Assembly (NCBI GenBank): GCA_021796445.1 | Contig: JAKACB010000018.1 | Location: 1-14,364 of the forward strand | Source of the DNA: Nanobdellota archaeon | GTDB lineage: Archaea; Nanoarchaeota; Nanoarchaeia; Parvarchaeales; Parvarchaeaceae | Length of the DNA stretch: 14,364 nucleotides | Direction of reading: 5' to 3' | In this document: in pieces, positions 1 through 8,548 of the stretch | Layout of the letters: each line of letters opens with the position of its first letter | How positions within the stretch are numbered: the first letter of the stretch is position 1 | The notes under the pieces: generated by a model | What the model saw: only the letters and a program-made list of their open reading frames with translations | The model's database searches: none | What the model was told of the DNA's origin: nothing | Translations under genes and position numbers: made by a program

Positions 1-28
1 ATTCAAAGCTTTCATAAGTTTATATTAT

Positions 29-101
29 AGCCCTGTAGTGTAGCGGCCAAGCACGAGGGCCTTTGGAGCCCTAGACACCGGTTCAAATCCGGTCAGGGCT
101 A
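29..101 (+). tRNA. trnQ: tRNA-Gln (anticodon UUG)
   Basis: The sequence folds as a full cloverleaf. The acceptor stem AGCCCTG (29-35) pairs perfectly with CAGGGCT (94-100), and A101 is the discriminator. The D stem is GTG/CAC (38-40 with 52-54). The anticodon stem AGGGC/GCCCT (56-60 with 68-72) encloses the loop CTTTGGA, giving anticodon TTG (63-65), which reads CAA/CAG as glutamine. The T stem ACCGG/CCGGT (77-81 with 89-93) encloses TTCAAAT. No CCA is encoded after A101, and there is no intron. A short T4 run follows at 105-108 and may help termination. The gene converges on the ATP synthase operon. The anticodon-loop sequence is as I recall it for methanogen tRNA-Gln. Confidence 0.96.
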
Positions 102-156
102 ATATTTTGCAGAGTTAATATATCTATAAAAGTAAAATAATCCAAATATTTCTATA

Positions 157-170
157 AAAATATAAAAAAG
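157..170 (-). terminator. possible oligo-T terminator of the A-ATPase operon
   Basis: On the minus strand this stretch reads as T-rich runs (TTTTTT and TTTTT, separated by ATA) about 100 bases beyond the stop codon of subunit I. Archaeal RNA polymerase commonly terminates at such oligo-T tracts without a hairpin. The whole 102-265 interval is very AT-rich and holds no plausible gene, so the exact site is uncertain. Confidence 0.3.
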
Positions 171-265
171 AACAGAATCGAGAAATATTAGATAATACTA
201 AATAAGATACTGACATTACCTCAAATACTAGATATTAAATAAAATCTTAATTATAAAATTAAAAC

Positions 266-2194
266 TTATAAATTCTTCTTGTCTTTTTTAACATAGACGT
301 TTGCTGTGTTCTGTCTCTCTATCTTGAATGGCCTGAACATGTTCCCATTTCCTTCAAAGAACTTGGAAAAGAATTCTACATAGATAAGCCTTGCTCCCTG
401 TATACCCCCTTCAAATAATGCAATCACTATGTTGAACAGTTGACCAAACACTAAAATTATTAATCCACCTATAATAAAAGGTATAGAATCGCTTAAACTA
501 GAAACGAATATTAAGTTTATAACCTGTGCAAGAATAACAGAAGCAAGAAGTATACCAACAAGCCTAGTGTATGAAAGGATATGGCTTATAACAGACGGTA
601 TCTCCATCAGAGACTGTGTACCTTCAGATCTAAGCACTAAAATAATCCCAATTACTATTGCAGCATAACTGCCTACAGCTTCTAAGTTAGAAAAACCTAT
701 ACTTTCCTTGTGTAGGACCGCCAAACCAACTATTACAATCCCCCAAGCAACTAAAAGCCAACCTATTCTACCAATCGCTTTCTTTACTTTTTTATTGTAT
801 AAAGCGTTAATAGCGCCAAGTACGAATCCAAATGAAACCATTCCAACACCTATCCATCCTGAAATCAAAAGCAATGTGGAAACATTTTTTGTGACATTAA
901 ATAAAGGAGAGTACGGTAAAGCAAAGCCAAAGTACTCATTAAAAATTATACCAAGTGCAATTGCGATTATAGATCCAGGTATTATAGCTTTCATTATCAT
1001 TACTAAACTATTTTTACTGATTATAGTCTTAACAAATTTTGAGAGTTTTCTAGGTATATGGCTTTTTTTAGGAGGATGTTTTATCCTATGTATCAGCCAA
1101 AAACTAAGCAAAAGGAATGTTGCACCATAACCGGCATCCCCAACCATTAAACCAAAAAATATCGGAAAAGCTATACCAAAGAATATTGTTGGGTCAATTT
1201 CACTGCTTTTTGGCATCGAATAAAATCTTATGAAGAACTCATAAAGTTTGAAAGAAACAGGGTTTTCCATCTTTGTTGGTGGTTCTTCTGTCGTTTTTAT
1301 TTTTTCAAGTATGAATTGATTAGATGCTAATTCATTTAATTTTTCTTCTAAAAAAGATATTTTTTTACTTTCTATCCAGCCTTCTATCACAGTTATATAA
1401 TCAGTAGAGCCTACTTTTGGTATTATAGAACTTTTTTTTACTTCTATGTCTAAGTATTCTTTAAGATTAGCCACAATTGGATAATATTTTTTTGATAGTT
1501 TTTCTAACTTATGATTTATAGTTATTAGTTCCTCTTTTTCTCGGTCTATTTTATGAGAATTTTTTATTTCCTCTATTTTTCCTTCTATGTTGGGTATCTT
1601 TATTAGGTTTATGTTATCTTTATTTGCTAAATTAGCAAGTTTTTCTTTATTGTGTTTTTCTATTGTAAATATATATGAGTTTTCTAATTCATTTAATTCA
1701 CAGTCTATTTCTTTTTTTACGGTTTCAATAAATTGTTCGTCTTCTTTAGTTTTTTTGATTATAAATGATTCTATTCTGTTTCCATTTAGGATTTTTAAGT
1801 CATACTTAAATCCTTTCATTAAATTTATTATCTCTAAAATAGAATTGCTTTCTTTTATACTGGCATTGATCTTCTCTTCTTGTTTTTTTATTTCATTTAC
1901 TTCTTCATAAATTTTTATTTTATCCACCTCATGAAAAACCTGCTTAAGATCTTTTATGGGGATGTTTTTAGTATTTTGTTTTATTAAATTGCTTTCTAAA
2001 CTCCTTATTTTTTGGCTATATCTATTTATTTTGTCATATTCAATTTCTTTAAAGTCTTTAAGGATCTTTTTACTTTCATTTTCTAAGATTTCTATCTGTA
2101 GAAAACCAAGCTCACCAAGCAAGGTTATTGCCTTGTCATAGTAAATTTTTGGTATAATCAATCTCACTTTTTCTATCTTGCTTGGCAGAAACAT
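266..2194 (-). CDS. atpI: A-type ATP synthase subunit I (membrane stator, a-subunit)
   Basis: This is the membrane stator that forms the ion path against the K ring. The 642-residue length is usual for the family. Residues 1 to about 330 form a charged cytoplasmic arm with two coiled-coil stretches. From about residue 340 there are roughly eight membrane segments. The first holds FFGLMVGDAGYG. The essential arginine is visible as R544 in the segment containing SYTRLVGI, and R602 in QGARLIYVEFF matches the second conserved arginine of the V/A-type a-subunit. The family end motif EFFSKFFEG is present. The start codon ATG overlaps the stop of the H gene (TAATG), and GGAGG (2212-2208) lies 13 bases upstream. 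It is the last gene of the operon, next to its stalk partner H, which makes coordinated expression likely. Confidence 0.96.
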   Translation of the reverse strand: MFLPSKIEKVRLIIPKIYYDKAITLLGELGFLQIEILENESKKILKDFKEIEYDKINRYSQKIRSLESNLIKQNTKNIPIKDLKQVFHEVDKIKIYEEVNEIKKQEEKINASIKESNSILEIINLMKGFKYDLKILNGNRIESFIIKKTKEDEQFIETVKKEIDCELNELENSYIFTIEKHNKEKLANLANKDNINLIKIPNIEGKIEEIKNSHKIDREKEELITINHKLEKLSKKYYPIVANLKEYLDIEVKKSSIIPKVGSTDYITVIEGWIESKKISFLEEKLNELASNQFILEKIKTTEEPPTKMENPVSFKLYEFFIRFYSMPKSSEIDPTIFFGIAFPIFFGLMVGDAGYGATFLLLSFWLIHRIKHPPKKSHIPRKLSKFVKTIISKNSLVMIMKAIIPGSIIAIALGIIFNEYFGFALPYSPLFNVTKNVSTLLLISGWIGVGMVSFGFVLGAINALYNKKVKKAIGRIGWLLVAWGIVIVGLAVLHKESIGFSNLEAVGSYAAIVIGIILVLRSEGTQSLMEIPSVISHILSYTRLVGILLASVILAQVINLIFVSSLSDSIPFIIGGLIILVFGQLFNIVIALFEGGIQGARLIYVEFFSKFFEGNGNMFRPFKIERQNTANVYVKKDKKNL

Positions 2195-2520
2195 TATAAT
2201 TTAAATTCCTCCTTTAAAGTTTCATTAAATATCTCAAGCATTTCATCCTTAGAAAGCGGTTTTATATCAGTAATTTTTTCTTTCGCTTCTTTTATTGCCT
2301 TCTCTTTTTTAATTGCTGCCTCATTTTCAATTTTTTCAATAGCATCGTTTATACTGCTAGTAGCTTCTTTTTCAGCTTTTTTTATTTTTTCTTCATTTAA
2401 TTTTTCTGTTTCTTCCAATATCTTTTTTGCCTTTTCTTCTGCTTGTGCTATCTTTTTAGAAGATAAATCCTCTATTTCGCGTATCTTTTGTAATGTCTCA
2501 AGCGATTCCATATCATTCAT
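2194..2520 (-). CDS. atpH: A-type ATP synthase subunit H (peripheral stalk)
   Basis: The product is a 108-residue, highly charged, Lys/Glu/Ala-rich protein that is almost entirely predicted coiled coil (about residues 8-90). This matches AhaH/subunit G-like proteins, which pair with subunit E to form the peripheral stalk linking the A/B head to subunit I. It starts inside the end of the D gene (8-base overlap) and ends in a TAATG overlap with the I gene. I took the first ATG (2520); an in-frame ATG three codons later (2511) is also possible, and neither has a clear ribosome binding site, which suggests translational coupling. The H-I pair is at the 3' end of the operon instead of the 5' end usual in euryarchaea. 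Coiled-coil composition alone is weak, so the assignment rests on length and position. Confidence 0.86.
   Translation of the reverse strand: MNDMESLETLQKIREIEDLSSKKIAQAEEKAKKILEETEKLNEEKIKKAEKEATSSINDAIEKIENEAAIKKEKAIKEAKEKITDIKPLSKDEMLEIFNETLKEEFKL
2205..2214 (-). promoter_or_regulatory. ribosome binding site of atpI
   Basis: The minus strand reads AAGGAGGAAT here, inside the last codons of the H gene. This is the strongest Shine-Dalgarno match in the operon, although the 13-base spacing to the ATG at 2194 is slightly long. Several other junctions in the operon have no clear match, so atpI may be translated partly independently of coupling. Confidence 0.65.
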
Positions 2521-3127
2521 GTAATTTTTTAATAAATTTAATAGATACTAACCTGTCTCTTTCCATATCATCAAGACTTTGTTTTATGTATTTTATTTTA
2601 GCTTCCCATCTTGGTATTATTATATTTTCAATCGAATTAGTTCTCCTGTTTAGTTTGTATACTTCATTAAGCAAATTACGCATAGCTGTTTCTTTTTCGG
2701 CTATCTCTATAAGCATAGAAAGAAATGATGAATACATGCTCTTTGCGTCATAAACAGGTGTAGGTATAGTCAAGCTGTCGCTTTCGCTCATTACATCAAT
2801 ATTTGCATTAATATTTATTGCAGGTATAACTAACCCCATTACATTTCTAGCCTTCAAGTTTGCCATTTTTTCGCTTTGTTCCTGCGCTACTCTTTCTATG
2901 GTTATACGACCACTGAGAGCCTCAGCAATTTCTAAGCTTTCTCTGCTTCTATCCATAAATTTTTTAAGGTTTGTTTTCATGCCTTCTACCTGTTTTGCAA
3001 GTTCAAAGAATTCAAGAATAAGGGAAGACCTTTTCATTTTTAGTAATTGCAATCCTCTTCCTGCAGTTTTAATTTTTCTCTTGGTTTCTATCAATTCTCT
3101 TCTCGTTACTCTTATATTTGTTTCCAT
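2513..3127 (-). CDS. atpD: A-type ATP synthase subunit D (central rotor stalk)
   Basis: Subunit D is the central shaft that turns inside the A3B3 head, the counterpart of F1 gamma. The 204 residues begin with the typical family pattern [18 protein letters not shown] (about residues 8-25), followed by [10 protein letters not shown], and end in another long helix, so the protein would form an antiparallel helical hairpin with a small middle domain (about 75-125). The start ATG lies 16 bases inside the end of the B gene, and no ribosome binding site is evident, so coupled translation is likely. The end overlaps the H gene by 8 bases. Nothing is missing compared with the family. Confidence 0.95.
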   Translation of the reverse strand: METNIRVTRRELIETKRKIKTAGRGLQLLKMKRSSLILEFFELAKQVEGMKTNLKKFMDRSRESLEIAEALSGRITIERVAQEQSEKMANLKARNVMGLVIPAININANIDVMSESDSLTIPTPVYDAKSMYSSFLSMLIEIAEKETAMRNLLNEVYKLNRRTNSIENIIIPRWEAKIKYIKQSLDDMERDRLVSIKFIKKLHE

Positions 3128-4494
3128 TTACCGTATTTTTCTATAAACTCAGGTTTTATTCTCTTCATCTCACCTTTGTCTATCATGCTTAATAATTCCC
3201 ACCCAAGATCAAGTGTTTCAGTTATGCTTCTGTCTTCATTGAATTCCTGTTTTATAAACCTGTTTTCGAATTCTTCTGCAAAGTGAAGGTATTGTTTGTC
3301 GGTTTTACTTAAAGCATCTTCACCGACTATCTCTGTTAAGCTTCTAAGTTCCTTTCCTTTTGCATATGCAGCATAAAGCTGGTCTGAAACATTTCTATGG
3401 TCTTCTCTAGTGGAGTTTTTTCCAATACCCTGGTTCATTAATCTTGATAGTGAAAGTAATACATCTACTTCAGGGTAGATACCGCTTTTGTCTAAAGCCC
3501 TGCTTAAAACTATCTGTCCTTCCGTTATATACCCCGTTAAGTCTGGTATAGGGTGTGTTATATCGTCACTTGGCATTGTAAGTATGGGTAACTGCGTAAC
3601 AGAACCTTCTTTTCCTTTTACTTTACCCGCTCTTTCAAAAAGACTCGCTAGATCTGTGTACATGTAACCTGGATAACCTCTTCTCCCAGGTACTTCATCT
3701 CTTGCTGCAGATATTTCACGAAGTGCCTCTGCATAGTTGGTCATGTCTGTAAGTATAACTATAACATGAGAACCTTTTTCGTATGCAAGATACTCTGCCG
3801 TAGTTAATGCAAGTCTTGGCAGTATAACTCTTTCCATTGATGGATCAGCAGCAAGATTCAAGAATATAACCGACTTTTCCAATGCACCGCTATTCTGGAA
3901 TTCATTTATGAAAAAGTTCGCATCTTCGCTGTTTATTCCAATTCCTCCAAAAACTACATAAAAGTTCTGTTTTTCAGCAAGTATTTTAGCCTGTTTTACT
4001 ATCTGTGCGGCAAGCTTGTTGTGTGAAAGACCAGAACCAGAGAAAATAGGTAGTTTTTGTCCTCTAACTAAGGTATTCATACAATCTATGGATGATATCC
4101 CCGTCTGTACAAATTCTGAAGGTTCTTCTCTAGCATAAGGGTTTATTGGATTTCCGTTTATGTCCATTTTTTCATCACTAAAGATGGGTATACCACCGTC
4201 TCTTGGTCTACCAAGTCCATCAAATACTCTTCCGACCATATCCATACTAACTGGCATCTTAAAAGTCGTGCCTTTGAACTTTACTTTAGTTCCTTTAGTG
4301 TTCATACCGGTTGTTTCACCAAATACCTGTATAATAGTAACATCTTCATTAGTAGCTAGAACTTGTCCGCTTATTTTTTTGCCAGTTTCAAGTTCTATTT
4401 CTACTTGTTCATTGTAAGCGGCGTTTTTTACATCTTTTACAAAGAGTAAAACGTTGGTTACCTTTTCAATTGTTTTGTATTCTATTTCTTCCAT
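3112..4494 (-). CDS. atpB: A-type ATP synthase subunit B (non-catalytic head subunit)
   Basis: Subunit B alternates with A in the hexameric head and regulates or completes the nucleotide sites. The 460 residues show the family order: an N-terminal beta barrel (1 to about 75), then the nucleotide-fold domain, then a helical C-terminal domain. The P loop is degenerate ([14 protein letters not shown], 149-162), as expected for a non-catalytic B subunit and not a defect. The segments [19 protein letters not shown] and [15 protein letters not shown] are characteristic, and [11 protein letters not shown] matches the conserved C-domain loop. The gene begins one base after the A stop codon, with GGAGA (4505-4501) six bases before the ATG. 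It overlaps the D gene by 16 bases. Confidence 0.98.
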   Translation of the reverse strand: MEEIEYKTIEKVTNVLLFVKDVKNAAYNEQVEIELETGKKISGQVLATNEDVTIIQVFGETTGMNTKGTKVKFKGTTFKMPVSMDMVGRVFDGLGRPRDGGIPIFSDEKMDINGNPINPYAREEPSEFVQTGISSIDCMNTLVRGQKLPIFSGSGLSHNKLAAQIVKQAKILAEKQNFYVVFGGIGINSEDANFFINEFQNSGALEKSVIFLNLAADPSMERVILPRLALTTAEYLAYEKGSHVIVILTDMTNYAEALREISAARDEVPGRRGYPGYMYTDLASLFERAGKVKGKEGSVTQLPILTMPSDDITHPIPDLTGYITEGQIVLSRALDKSGIYPEVDVLLSLSRLMNQGIGKNSTREDHRNVSDQLYAAYAKGKELRSLTEIVGEDALSKTDKQYLHFAEEFENRFIKQEFNEDRSITETLDLGWELLSMIDKGEMKRIKPEFIEKYGKWKQI

Positions 4495-4495
4495 T

Positions 4496-6247
4496 TTATT
4501 TCTCCGCGTTAATCTTTTTTATTTCTTCTATGTCTTTTTCTATCTCTTTTAATTTACCATCAAGTTCTTCTTCGCTTGTGTACCTTAATCTTGCGATTTT
4601 TGGTTTTATTTGTACTGATTGTATTTTTTCTATAGGTACGTTTCTGTCAAGAGCAGCTTTTTCTGCATCGAAGACTTGGTTTATGATCTTTAGCATTTTA
4701 TACTGCTTATTAACCGAAGCATAAGTATCAATATCATCAAATGCGTTCTGCTGTAAGTAATCCTCTCTTAGCATTTTAGCAACATCAAGTATTAGTTTGT
4801 CCGATTCTGGCAACGCATCATAACCTACTAGTTGTACGATTTCATTTATCTCCGCTTCTTTTTGCAACGTTGCTAGCGATTTATTTCTAAGTTCTGGCCA
4901 ATCCTCTGCAATGTTCTTCCTGTACCACTGGTTTAATCCATCAGTGTACAATGAATAACTGTTAAGCCAATTTATAGAAGGGAAGTGTCTTGCATTTGCA
5001 AGTGATGCATCAAGTGCCCAGAATACCCTAGTTACCCTAAGTGTGTTTTGTGAAACTGGTTCAGATATATCCCCGCCTGGTGGAGATACTGCCCCTATTA
5101 TTGTTGCTGCGCCGATTTTTCCGCTTAATATCCTAGCTCTACCAGCCCTTTCATAAAATTCACCTACTCTTCTACCTAAATAAGCCGGGTAACCTTCTTC
5201 TCCAGGCATCTCTTCCAATCTTCCAGATAATTCTCTTAAAGCTTCTGCCCATCTTGAGGTACTGTCTGCCATTACTGCAACACTGTAGCCCATATCTCTA
5301 TAATATTCAGCAAGTGTTATTCCTGTGTATATGCTTGCTTCTCTTGCAGCTACTGGCATATTTGAAGTGTTTGCAATAAGTATGGTTCTATCCATTAAAG
5401 GTTTTCCACTCTTCGGGTCTTTTAACTCTGGGAATGTCGCAAGTATCTCTGTCATTTCATTTCCTCTCTCACCGCATCCTACATAAACTATAACATCTGC
5501 ATCAGACCATTTTGCAAGTTGGTGCTGGATTACGGTTTTTCCAGATCCGAACGGCCCTGGAACTGCTGCAGTCCCTCCCATTGCAACAGGAAACATTGTG
5601 TCTATCACTCTTTGTCCTGTTAAAAGAGGTATGTTTGGAGAAAGTTTCTCTTTTACTGGCCTTGCAGTTCTTACCGGCCATCTTGTCATAAGCTTGATTT
5701 CTTCAGTTTTATTATTATCTTCTAATATTGCAATGTTTTCTTCTATTGTGTAGTCTCCTTCTTCTGCTATCTTTTTTATTACTCCTTTTTTGTTTGCAGG
5801 TACGAGAACTTTATGTTTTATTAACGAAGTTTCTTTTACCTCTCCAATCTCCTCTCCAGGTTCAACAATTTTTCCTTCCTCAACTTTTGGTTTGAAATGC
5901 CATTTCTTTTCTCTGTCTAATGAATTGACTTTTACTCCGCTGCTTATGAATGTTCCTTCTTTGTCAAGAATCTTATCTAGAGGCCTTTGTATACCATCAA
6001 ATATTGATCCTATCAATCCAGGCCCTAATTCTACAGAAAGAGGTTCATTACTATCAACTGCCTTTTCTCCTATCCTAAGTCCGCTTGTATCTTCATATAC
6101 CTGTATTATAGCGTTTTCACCCTCAATTTTTACAATCTCTCCAACTAGTTCATTGCCCCCTATAAATACAATATTATTCATCTTTGGGTCTTCAAGGCCT
6201 GAAACCGTTACAACTGAACCAGAAATTCCTATTATTTTTCCTTCCAT
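4496..6247 (-). CDS. atpA: A-type ATP synthase subunit A (catalytic)
   Basis: This is the catalytic head subunit that makes or hydrolyses ATP. The 583 residues contain an N-terminal barrel (1 to about 70), the non-homologous insert typical of A/V-type catalytic subunits (about 110-190), Walker A GPFGSGKT (231-238), the GERGNE motif with the catalytic-type glutamate at E260, a Walker B-type strand [20 protein letters not shown], and [13 protein letters not shown] further on. The phosphate-loop serine version GSGKT is the archaeal type. No intein interrupts the P loop, although archaeal atpA genes sometimes carry one there. The ATG follows the F stop codon after one base with no clear ribosome binding site, so coupling to F is likely. 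Confidence 0.98.
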   Translation of the reverse strand: MEGKIIGISGSVVTVSGLEDPKMNNIVFIGGNELVGEIVKIEGENAIIQVYEDTSGLRIGEKAVDSNEPLSVELGPGLIGSIFDGIQRPLDKILDKEGTFISSGVKVNSLDREKKWHFKPKVEEGKIVEPGEEIGEVKETSLIKHKVLVPANKKGVIKKIAEEGDYTIEENIAILEDNNKTEEIKLMTRWPVRTARPVKEKLSPNIPLLTGQRVIDTMFPVAMGGTAAVPGPFGSGKTVIQHQLAKWSDADVIVYVGCGERGNEMTEILATFPELKDPKSGKPLMDRTILIANTSNMPVAAREASIYTGITLAEYYRDMGYSVAVMADSTSRWAEALRELSGRLEEMPGEEGYPAYLGRRVGEFYERAGRARILSGKIGAATIIGAVSPPGGDISEPVSQNTLRVTRVFWALDASLANARHFPSINWLNSYSLYTDGLNQWYRKNIAEDWPELRNKSLATLQKEAEINEIVQLVGYDALPESDKLILDVAKMLREDYLQQNAFDDIDTYASVNKQYKMLKIINQVFDAEKAALDRNVPIEKIQSVQIKPKIARLRYTSEEELDGKLKEIEKDIEEIKKINAEK

Positions 6248-6248
6248 C

Positions 6249-6572
6249 TTATTTTAATTTTGTTATATCCACCCCTAATACTCTTTTTGCTAGGCTTTCT
6301 AGCGACTCCTTATTTTCCTGTGTTTCCTGTGAAGGTATAAATAGCACCAGTGGGTCAACGCTTAAGTCCAATAAATTGCGTTCATTCTGGTCTGCATAAT
6401 CTTTTATATCTTCTTCAGCTATTATAAGATTATATTCTTTGCTTTTTATTAATTTAATTACTTCTGTTAATGCCTCTTTTCCAGATAAATCAATAGAACT
6501 TTCAATACCTGCAAGTTTTAATCCAAGTGAATCTCTTCTATCTCCTACAAAAATTATTCTTTTAAATTCCAT
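6249..6572 (-). CDS. atpF: A-type ATP synthase subunit F (central stalk)
   Basis: Subunit F binds subunit D in the central stalk and influences ATP hydrolysis. The N terminus FKRIIFVGDRRDSLGLKLAG matches the family pattern of a first beta strand followed by GD and a GFxLAG-like turn, and IIAEEDIKDY resembles the conserved IxxTE strand region. I chose the ATG at 6572, which gives 107 residues and an N terminus like the family's. An upstream in-frame TTG at 6587 would add five residues (MLILD) with no family support and no ribosome binding site. The chosen start overlaps the C gene by 11 bases, and the A gene begins one base after the stop. Confidence 0.9.
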   Translation of the reverse strand: MEFKRIIFVGDRRDSLGLKLAGIESSIDLSGKEALTEVIKLIKSKEYNLIIAEEDIKDYADQNERNLLDLSVDPLVLFIPSQETQENKESLESLAKRVLGVDITKLK

Positions 6573-7602
6573 ATCCAATATCAACAACTTTCTTTTCGAT
6601 ATTATAATACTTTTTGAACCAGCTTAACCTTATTATATCCCGCTCTATCTCTGCGCTTATTATAAATGAAAGTGTAGATGCAACTGAAAGAGCATTAGCT
6701 CTGAATATCTGTAGATATTTGTCATGTATAATCCTTTTTAACTCAACTTCGAAGTTGGCTATAAGCCCATCTTCTCTGTAAAGTTCAAGTGCTTCATTTA
6801 AGTCGTATGGTAAATCCTTTATAAAATCTACAATACTCATTTTTGTCATTTCATTTAATCTGTCGATATTTATTGATCCGCCCTTTATCAAAAGCTCCTT
6901 TGCCGGTTTTTTAAGCTCTATTTCTTTTATAACTGTCATGATATTTCTCAAGTCTATTAAACTCTGTATAAATCTAAGAACCGGGCCCTCATTCCCATTA
7001 TAAAATTTGAAGTTTCTTAGCAGATCCGTATAGTATTCTACGTCAAGCGCCAATGACATGCCCGAGACATCTCTGCTTAGTTCTGCAGATACGGAAAAAG
7101 GCAATAAAACTCTTCCATAATTGTACCGTGTAAGGTAGTTTATGACTTCTACAATATCTTTTTGTTCTATTATGTTTCTGTATTCTTCTTTGCTGATTAA
7201 TGAGCTCGAAAATCCTAGTGGAAAGCTTCTGCCTACCGTTAGTAAATTCTCAGTTATCTCTACATTTTTTCCTATAAGTTTAGCAGCAAGTATAAGTTTT
7301 ATGTTTTGTATGTCTATTTTTGATAAGTAACTTCTTATCAATGTTTTTCCTATGCTAGGCAAAACTTGCATAGCAGATATGCAGTTATTTAAAAAATGCG
7401 TATTTATTATTATGTCTATGATATCGGGTTCCTTAAATCTATTGTAGAATTGGTCGATCTCATTTTTGTAGGAAGTATTTGAAAGAACGCTTAAAAATTC
7501 ATCTTTCTTAGTTTCTTTTATTCTGTCAATTTCGTCTTTTCTTAAAAGGTTGAGATATAATGCTTTCACATGCCCATAAGCGCCTGCATAAGTAGAATCC
7601 AT
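6562..7602 (-). CDS. atpC: A-type ATP synthase subunit C (rotor coupling, d-subunit)
   Basis: Subunit C is the funnel-shaped protein that seats the central stalk D/F on the K ring. The 346-residue, mostly helical sequence begins with YAGAYGHVKAL, like the family's opening segment in which each protein starts with a Y-x-x-A/G-x-V-KA pattern. It has three-fold internal character with repeated Y/L-rich helical blocks and motifs such as LIDLRNIMTVIKEIELKK and the C-terminal helix before YGI. Identification relies on this pattern, length and operon position, because the family is poorly conserved. Its ATG directly follows the E stop codon (TAAATG), with a G-run (GGGGG) a few bases upstream as a weak ribosome binding site. 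Confidence 0.93.
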   Translation of the reverse strand: MDSTYAGAYGHVKALYLNLLRKDEIDRIKETKKDEFLSVLSNTSYKNEIDQFYNRFKEPDIIDIIINTHFLNNCISAMQVLPSIGKTLIRSYLSKIDIQNIKLILAAKLIGKNVEITENLLTVGRSFPLGFSSSLISKEEYRNIIEQKDIVEVINYLTRYNYGRVLLPFSVSAELSRDVSGMSLALDVEYYTDLLRNFKFYNGNEGPVLRFIQSLIDLRNIMTVIKEIELKKPAKELLIKGGSINIDRLNEMTKMSIVDFIKDLPYDLNEALELYREDGLIANFEVELKRIIHDKYLQIFRANALSVASTLSFIISAEIERDIIRLSWFKKYYNIEKKVVDIGYGI

Positions 7603-8163
7603 TTATGCCCCCAATTTTTGAATTATCTTTTTTGCTATTTTTTCTTCTAATGATTCTATTGTCTTTTTTAGTGATAAGTCTATGGAAAATTTTCCATCAG
7701 AAGATTCTGCATAAACTCCAAACATGTTCTTTTTAGTGAGTTTCGCATTTTTTTCCTTTTTTCCAAAAACTTGCAGATCCTCTTTGTTCATGAATAATAT
7801 TGCATCCTCTCCGATTCTTTTTTTAGCCTCTTTTATTAATATTGTCATTAACTTTGAATATTCCTGTGTTTTGCTGAATTCTTCTTCCGAAGAATAAAGA
7901 TTGTTCATGCTGTCTTTAAATGCTTCACTTACTGCCTTTTTTATTATCTGATCTTTCTCAACATGTATCTTAGCGTTTTCGATCGTTTCTTTTTCTTCTG
8001 TAAGGATCTCTTTTTTAGCTTGTGCTTCTTTTAGAATTTCTGATATTTTTTTATCAGTTTCTTTATTGGACTCGTTTGCTTTAAGCTGGGCTTCTATGAT
8101 TATTTTTTTTACTTTTATATCTGTTTCTTTTTCTATGTGTTCAGCTATTTTCTCAAGACTCAT
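7603..8163 (-). CDS. atpE: A-type ATP synthase subunit E (peripheral stalk)
   Basis: Subunit E pairs with H to form peripheral stalks that hold the A/B head still while the rotor turns. The 186-residue protein has a long charged coiled coil (about residues 5-75, rich in Lys, Glu and Ala) followed by a globular C-terminal domain ending in a helix IESLEEKIAKKIIQKL. This two-part layout and the length match the archaeal subunit E/V-type E family. The gene starts 16 bases after the K stop codon; a GAGG at 8181-8178 is rather far away to be an ideal ribosome binding site. The C gene follows without a gap. Confidence 0.94.
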   Translation of the reverse strand: MSLEKIAEHIEKETDIKVKKIIIEAQLKANESNKETDKKISEILKEAQAKKEILTEEKETIENAKIHVEKDQIIKKAVSEAFKDSMNNLYSSEEEFSKTQEYSKLMTILIKEAKKRIGEDAILFMNKEDLQVFGKKEKNAKLTKKNMFGVYAESSDGKFSIDLSLKKTIESLEEKIAKKIIQKLGA

Positions 8164-8179
8164 ATTATCTGCTAATGCC

Positions 8180-8413
8180 TCAAAGTATCTGTAATAGCAA
8201 TATTAATCCAAGTACAAATCCTATTATCCACAGCGTTTCAGGTATTACAAAGAAGAACAGTACCTGTCCAAATTTTTCTGGCTTTTCAGCAATGATTCCC
8301 ATTCCTGCAGCACCTATTCCTTGCTGTGCCATTCCTGTACCTATTAAACCACCTGCTATTGCTATGGCTGCGGCTATTGCATATAAAGCGCCTGCGTCTG
8401 TTGTAACTACCAT
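8180..8413 (-). CDS. atpK: A-type ATP synthase subunit K (proteolipid ring, c-subunit)
   Basis: This is the 77-residue ring-forming proteolipid, with a glycine/alanine-rich first helix (about 8-41), a short polar loop AEKPEKFG, and a second helix (about 50-75) carrying the ion-binding carboxylate E59 in VIPETLWIIG. It has a single two-helix hairpin, not one of the duplicated or triplicated forms known in some archaea. Q30 of helix 1 aligns with the glutamine that coordinates sodium in some c-subunits, so the coupling ion is worth checking. It is the first gene of the operon. A TATA box centred about 25 bases before the ATG, with no ribosome binding site, suggests a leaderless transcript. Confidence 0.96.
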   Translation of the reverse strand: MVVTTDAGALYAIAAAIAIAGGLIGTGMAQQGIGAAGMGIIAEKPEKFGQVLFFFVIPETLWIIGFVLGLILLLQIL

Positions 8414-8431
8414 ATTCTCTTACGTTTTTTT

Positions 8432-8446
8432 CTATTTTTAAGCTTT
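8432..8446 (-). promoter_or_regulatory. promoter of the A-ATPase operon
   Basis: The minus strand reads AAAGCTTAAAAATAG, a purine-rich BRE-like element followed by an A/T box. The centre of the box is about 25 bases from the ATG at 8413, so transcription would start at or next to the start codon. The same AAAGC element lies at the identical distance (33 bases) before the ATG at 13313. Confidence 0.6.
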
Positions 8447-8496
8447 ACTATTGTGCATTGAATTAAAATCAATTTTTTACTTTAAATTTCAAAGAG

Positions 8497-8510
8497 AAAG
8501 CTTTAAAAAG
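8497..8510 (+). promoter_or_regulatory. upstream promoter of the unknown-gene/cdc48 cluster
   Basis: The plus strand reads AAAGCTTTAAAAAG, matching the AAAGC plus TATA arrangement seen at other promoters of this window. The expected transcription start is around 8530, which leaves a leader of about 20 bases before the ATG at 8549. It lies back to back with the ATPase promoter. Confidence 0.5.
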
Positions 8511-8522
8511 GGTAATAAAGCG

Positions 8523-8536
8523 AAAGGTATTTATAC
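8523..8536 (+). promoter_or_regulatory. second TATA box before the unknown-gene/cdc48 cluster
   Basis: The sequence AAAGGTATTTATAC is a good BRE plus TATA match. Its expected start point, around 8556, falls after the ATG at 8549 but before the in-frame ATG at 8567. If this box is used, the shorter protein is the real product. Both boxes may be active. Confidence 0.5.
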
Positions 8537-8548
8537 TAGTTCATTCAT

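Noticed and set aside
5..18. AAAGCTTTCATAAG as a promoter for tRNA-Gln
   Set aside because: It resembles the AAAGC boxes seen elsewhere, but the usual 25-base spacing would start transcription inside the mature tRNA. The true promoter may lie before the window.
102..265. Possible small gene or RNA between tRNA-Gln and atpI
   Set aside because: The region is very AT-rich without a supported start, stable stem or coding pattern. It looks like a shared terminator spacer.
708..1130. 140-residue open frame on the plus strand inside atpI
   Set aside because: It runs antisense to the membrane domain of subunit I, which has clear family motifs. It has no promoter or ribosome binding site and is a frame shadow.
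4012..4050. Degenerate P loop in atpB as a sign of an inactive or broken gene
   Set aside because: Loss of Walker A is normal for non-catalytic B subunits of A/V-type ATPases, and the rest of the gene is intact.
5510..5560. Possible intein in the atpA P loop
   Set aside because: Some archaeal atpA genes carry an intein here, but the protein is continuous through GPFGSGKT and has normal length.
5790..6257. 155-residue open frame on the plus strand inside atpA
   Set aside because: It is antisense to the conserved N-terminal part of subunit A, rich in Ser, Pro and Phe as expected for a shadow, with no regulatory signals.
6573..6587. Upstream TTG start for atpF
   Set aside because: It would add five residues not found in family N termini, has no ribosome binding site, and deepens the overlap with atpC. 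The ATG at 6572 fits better.
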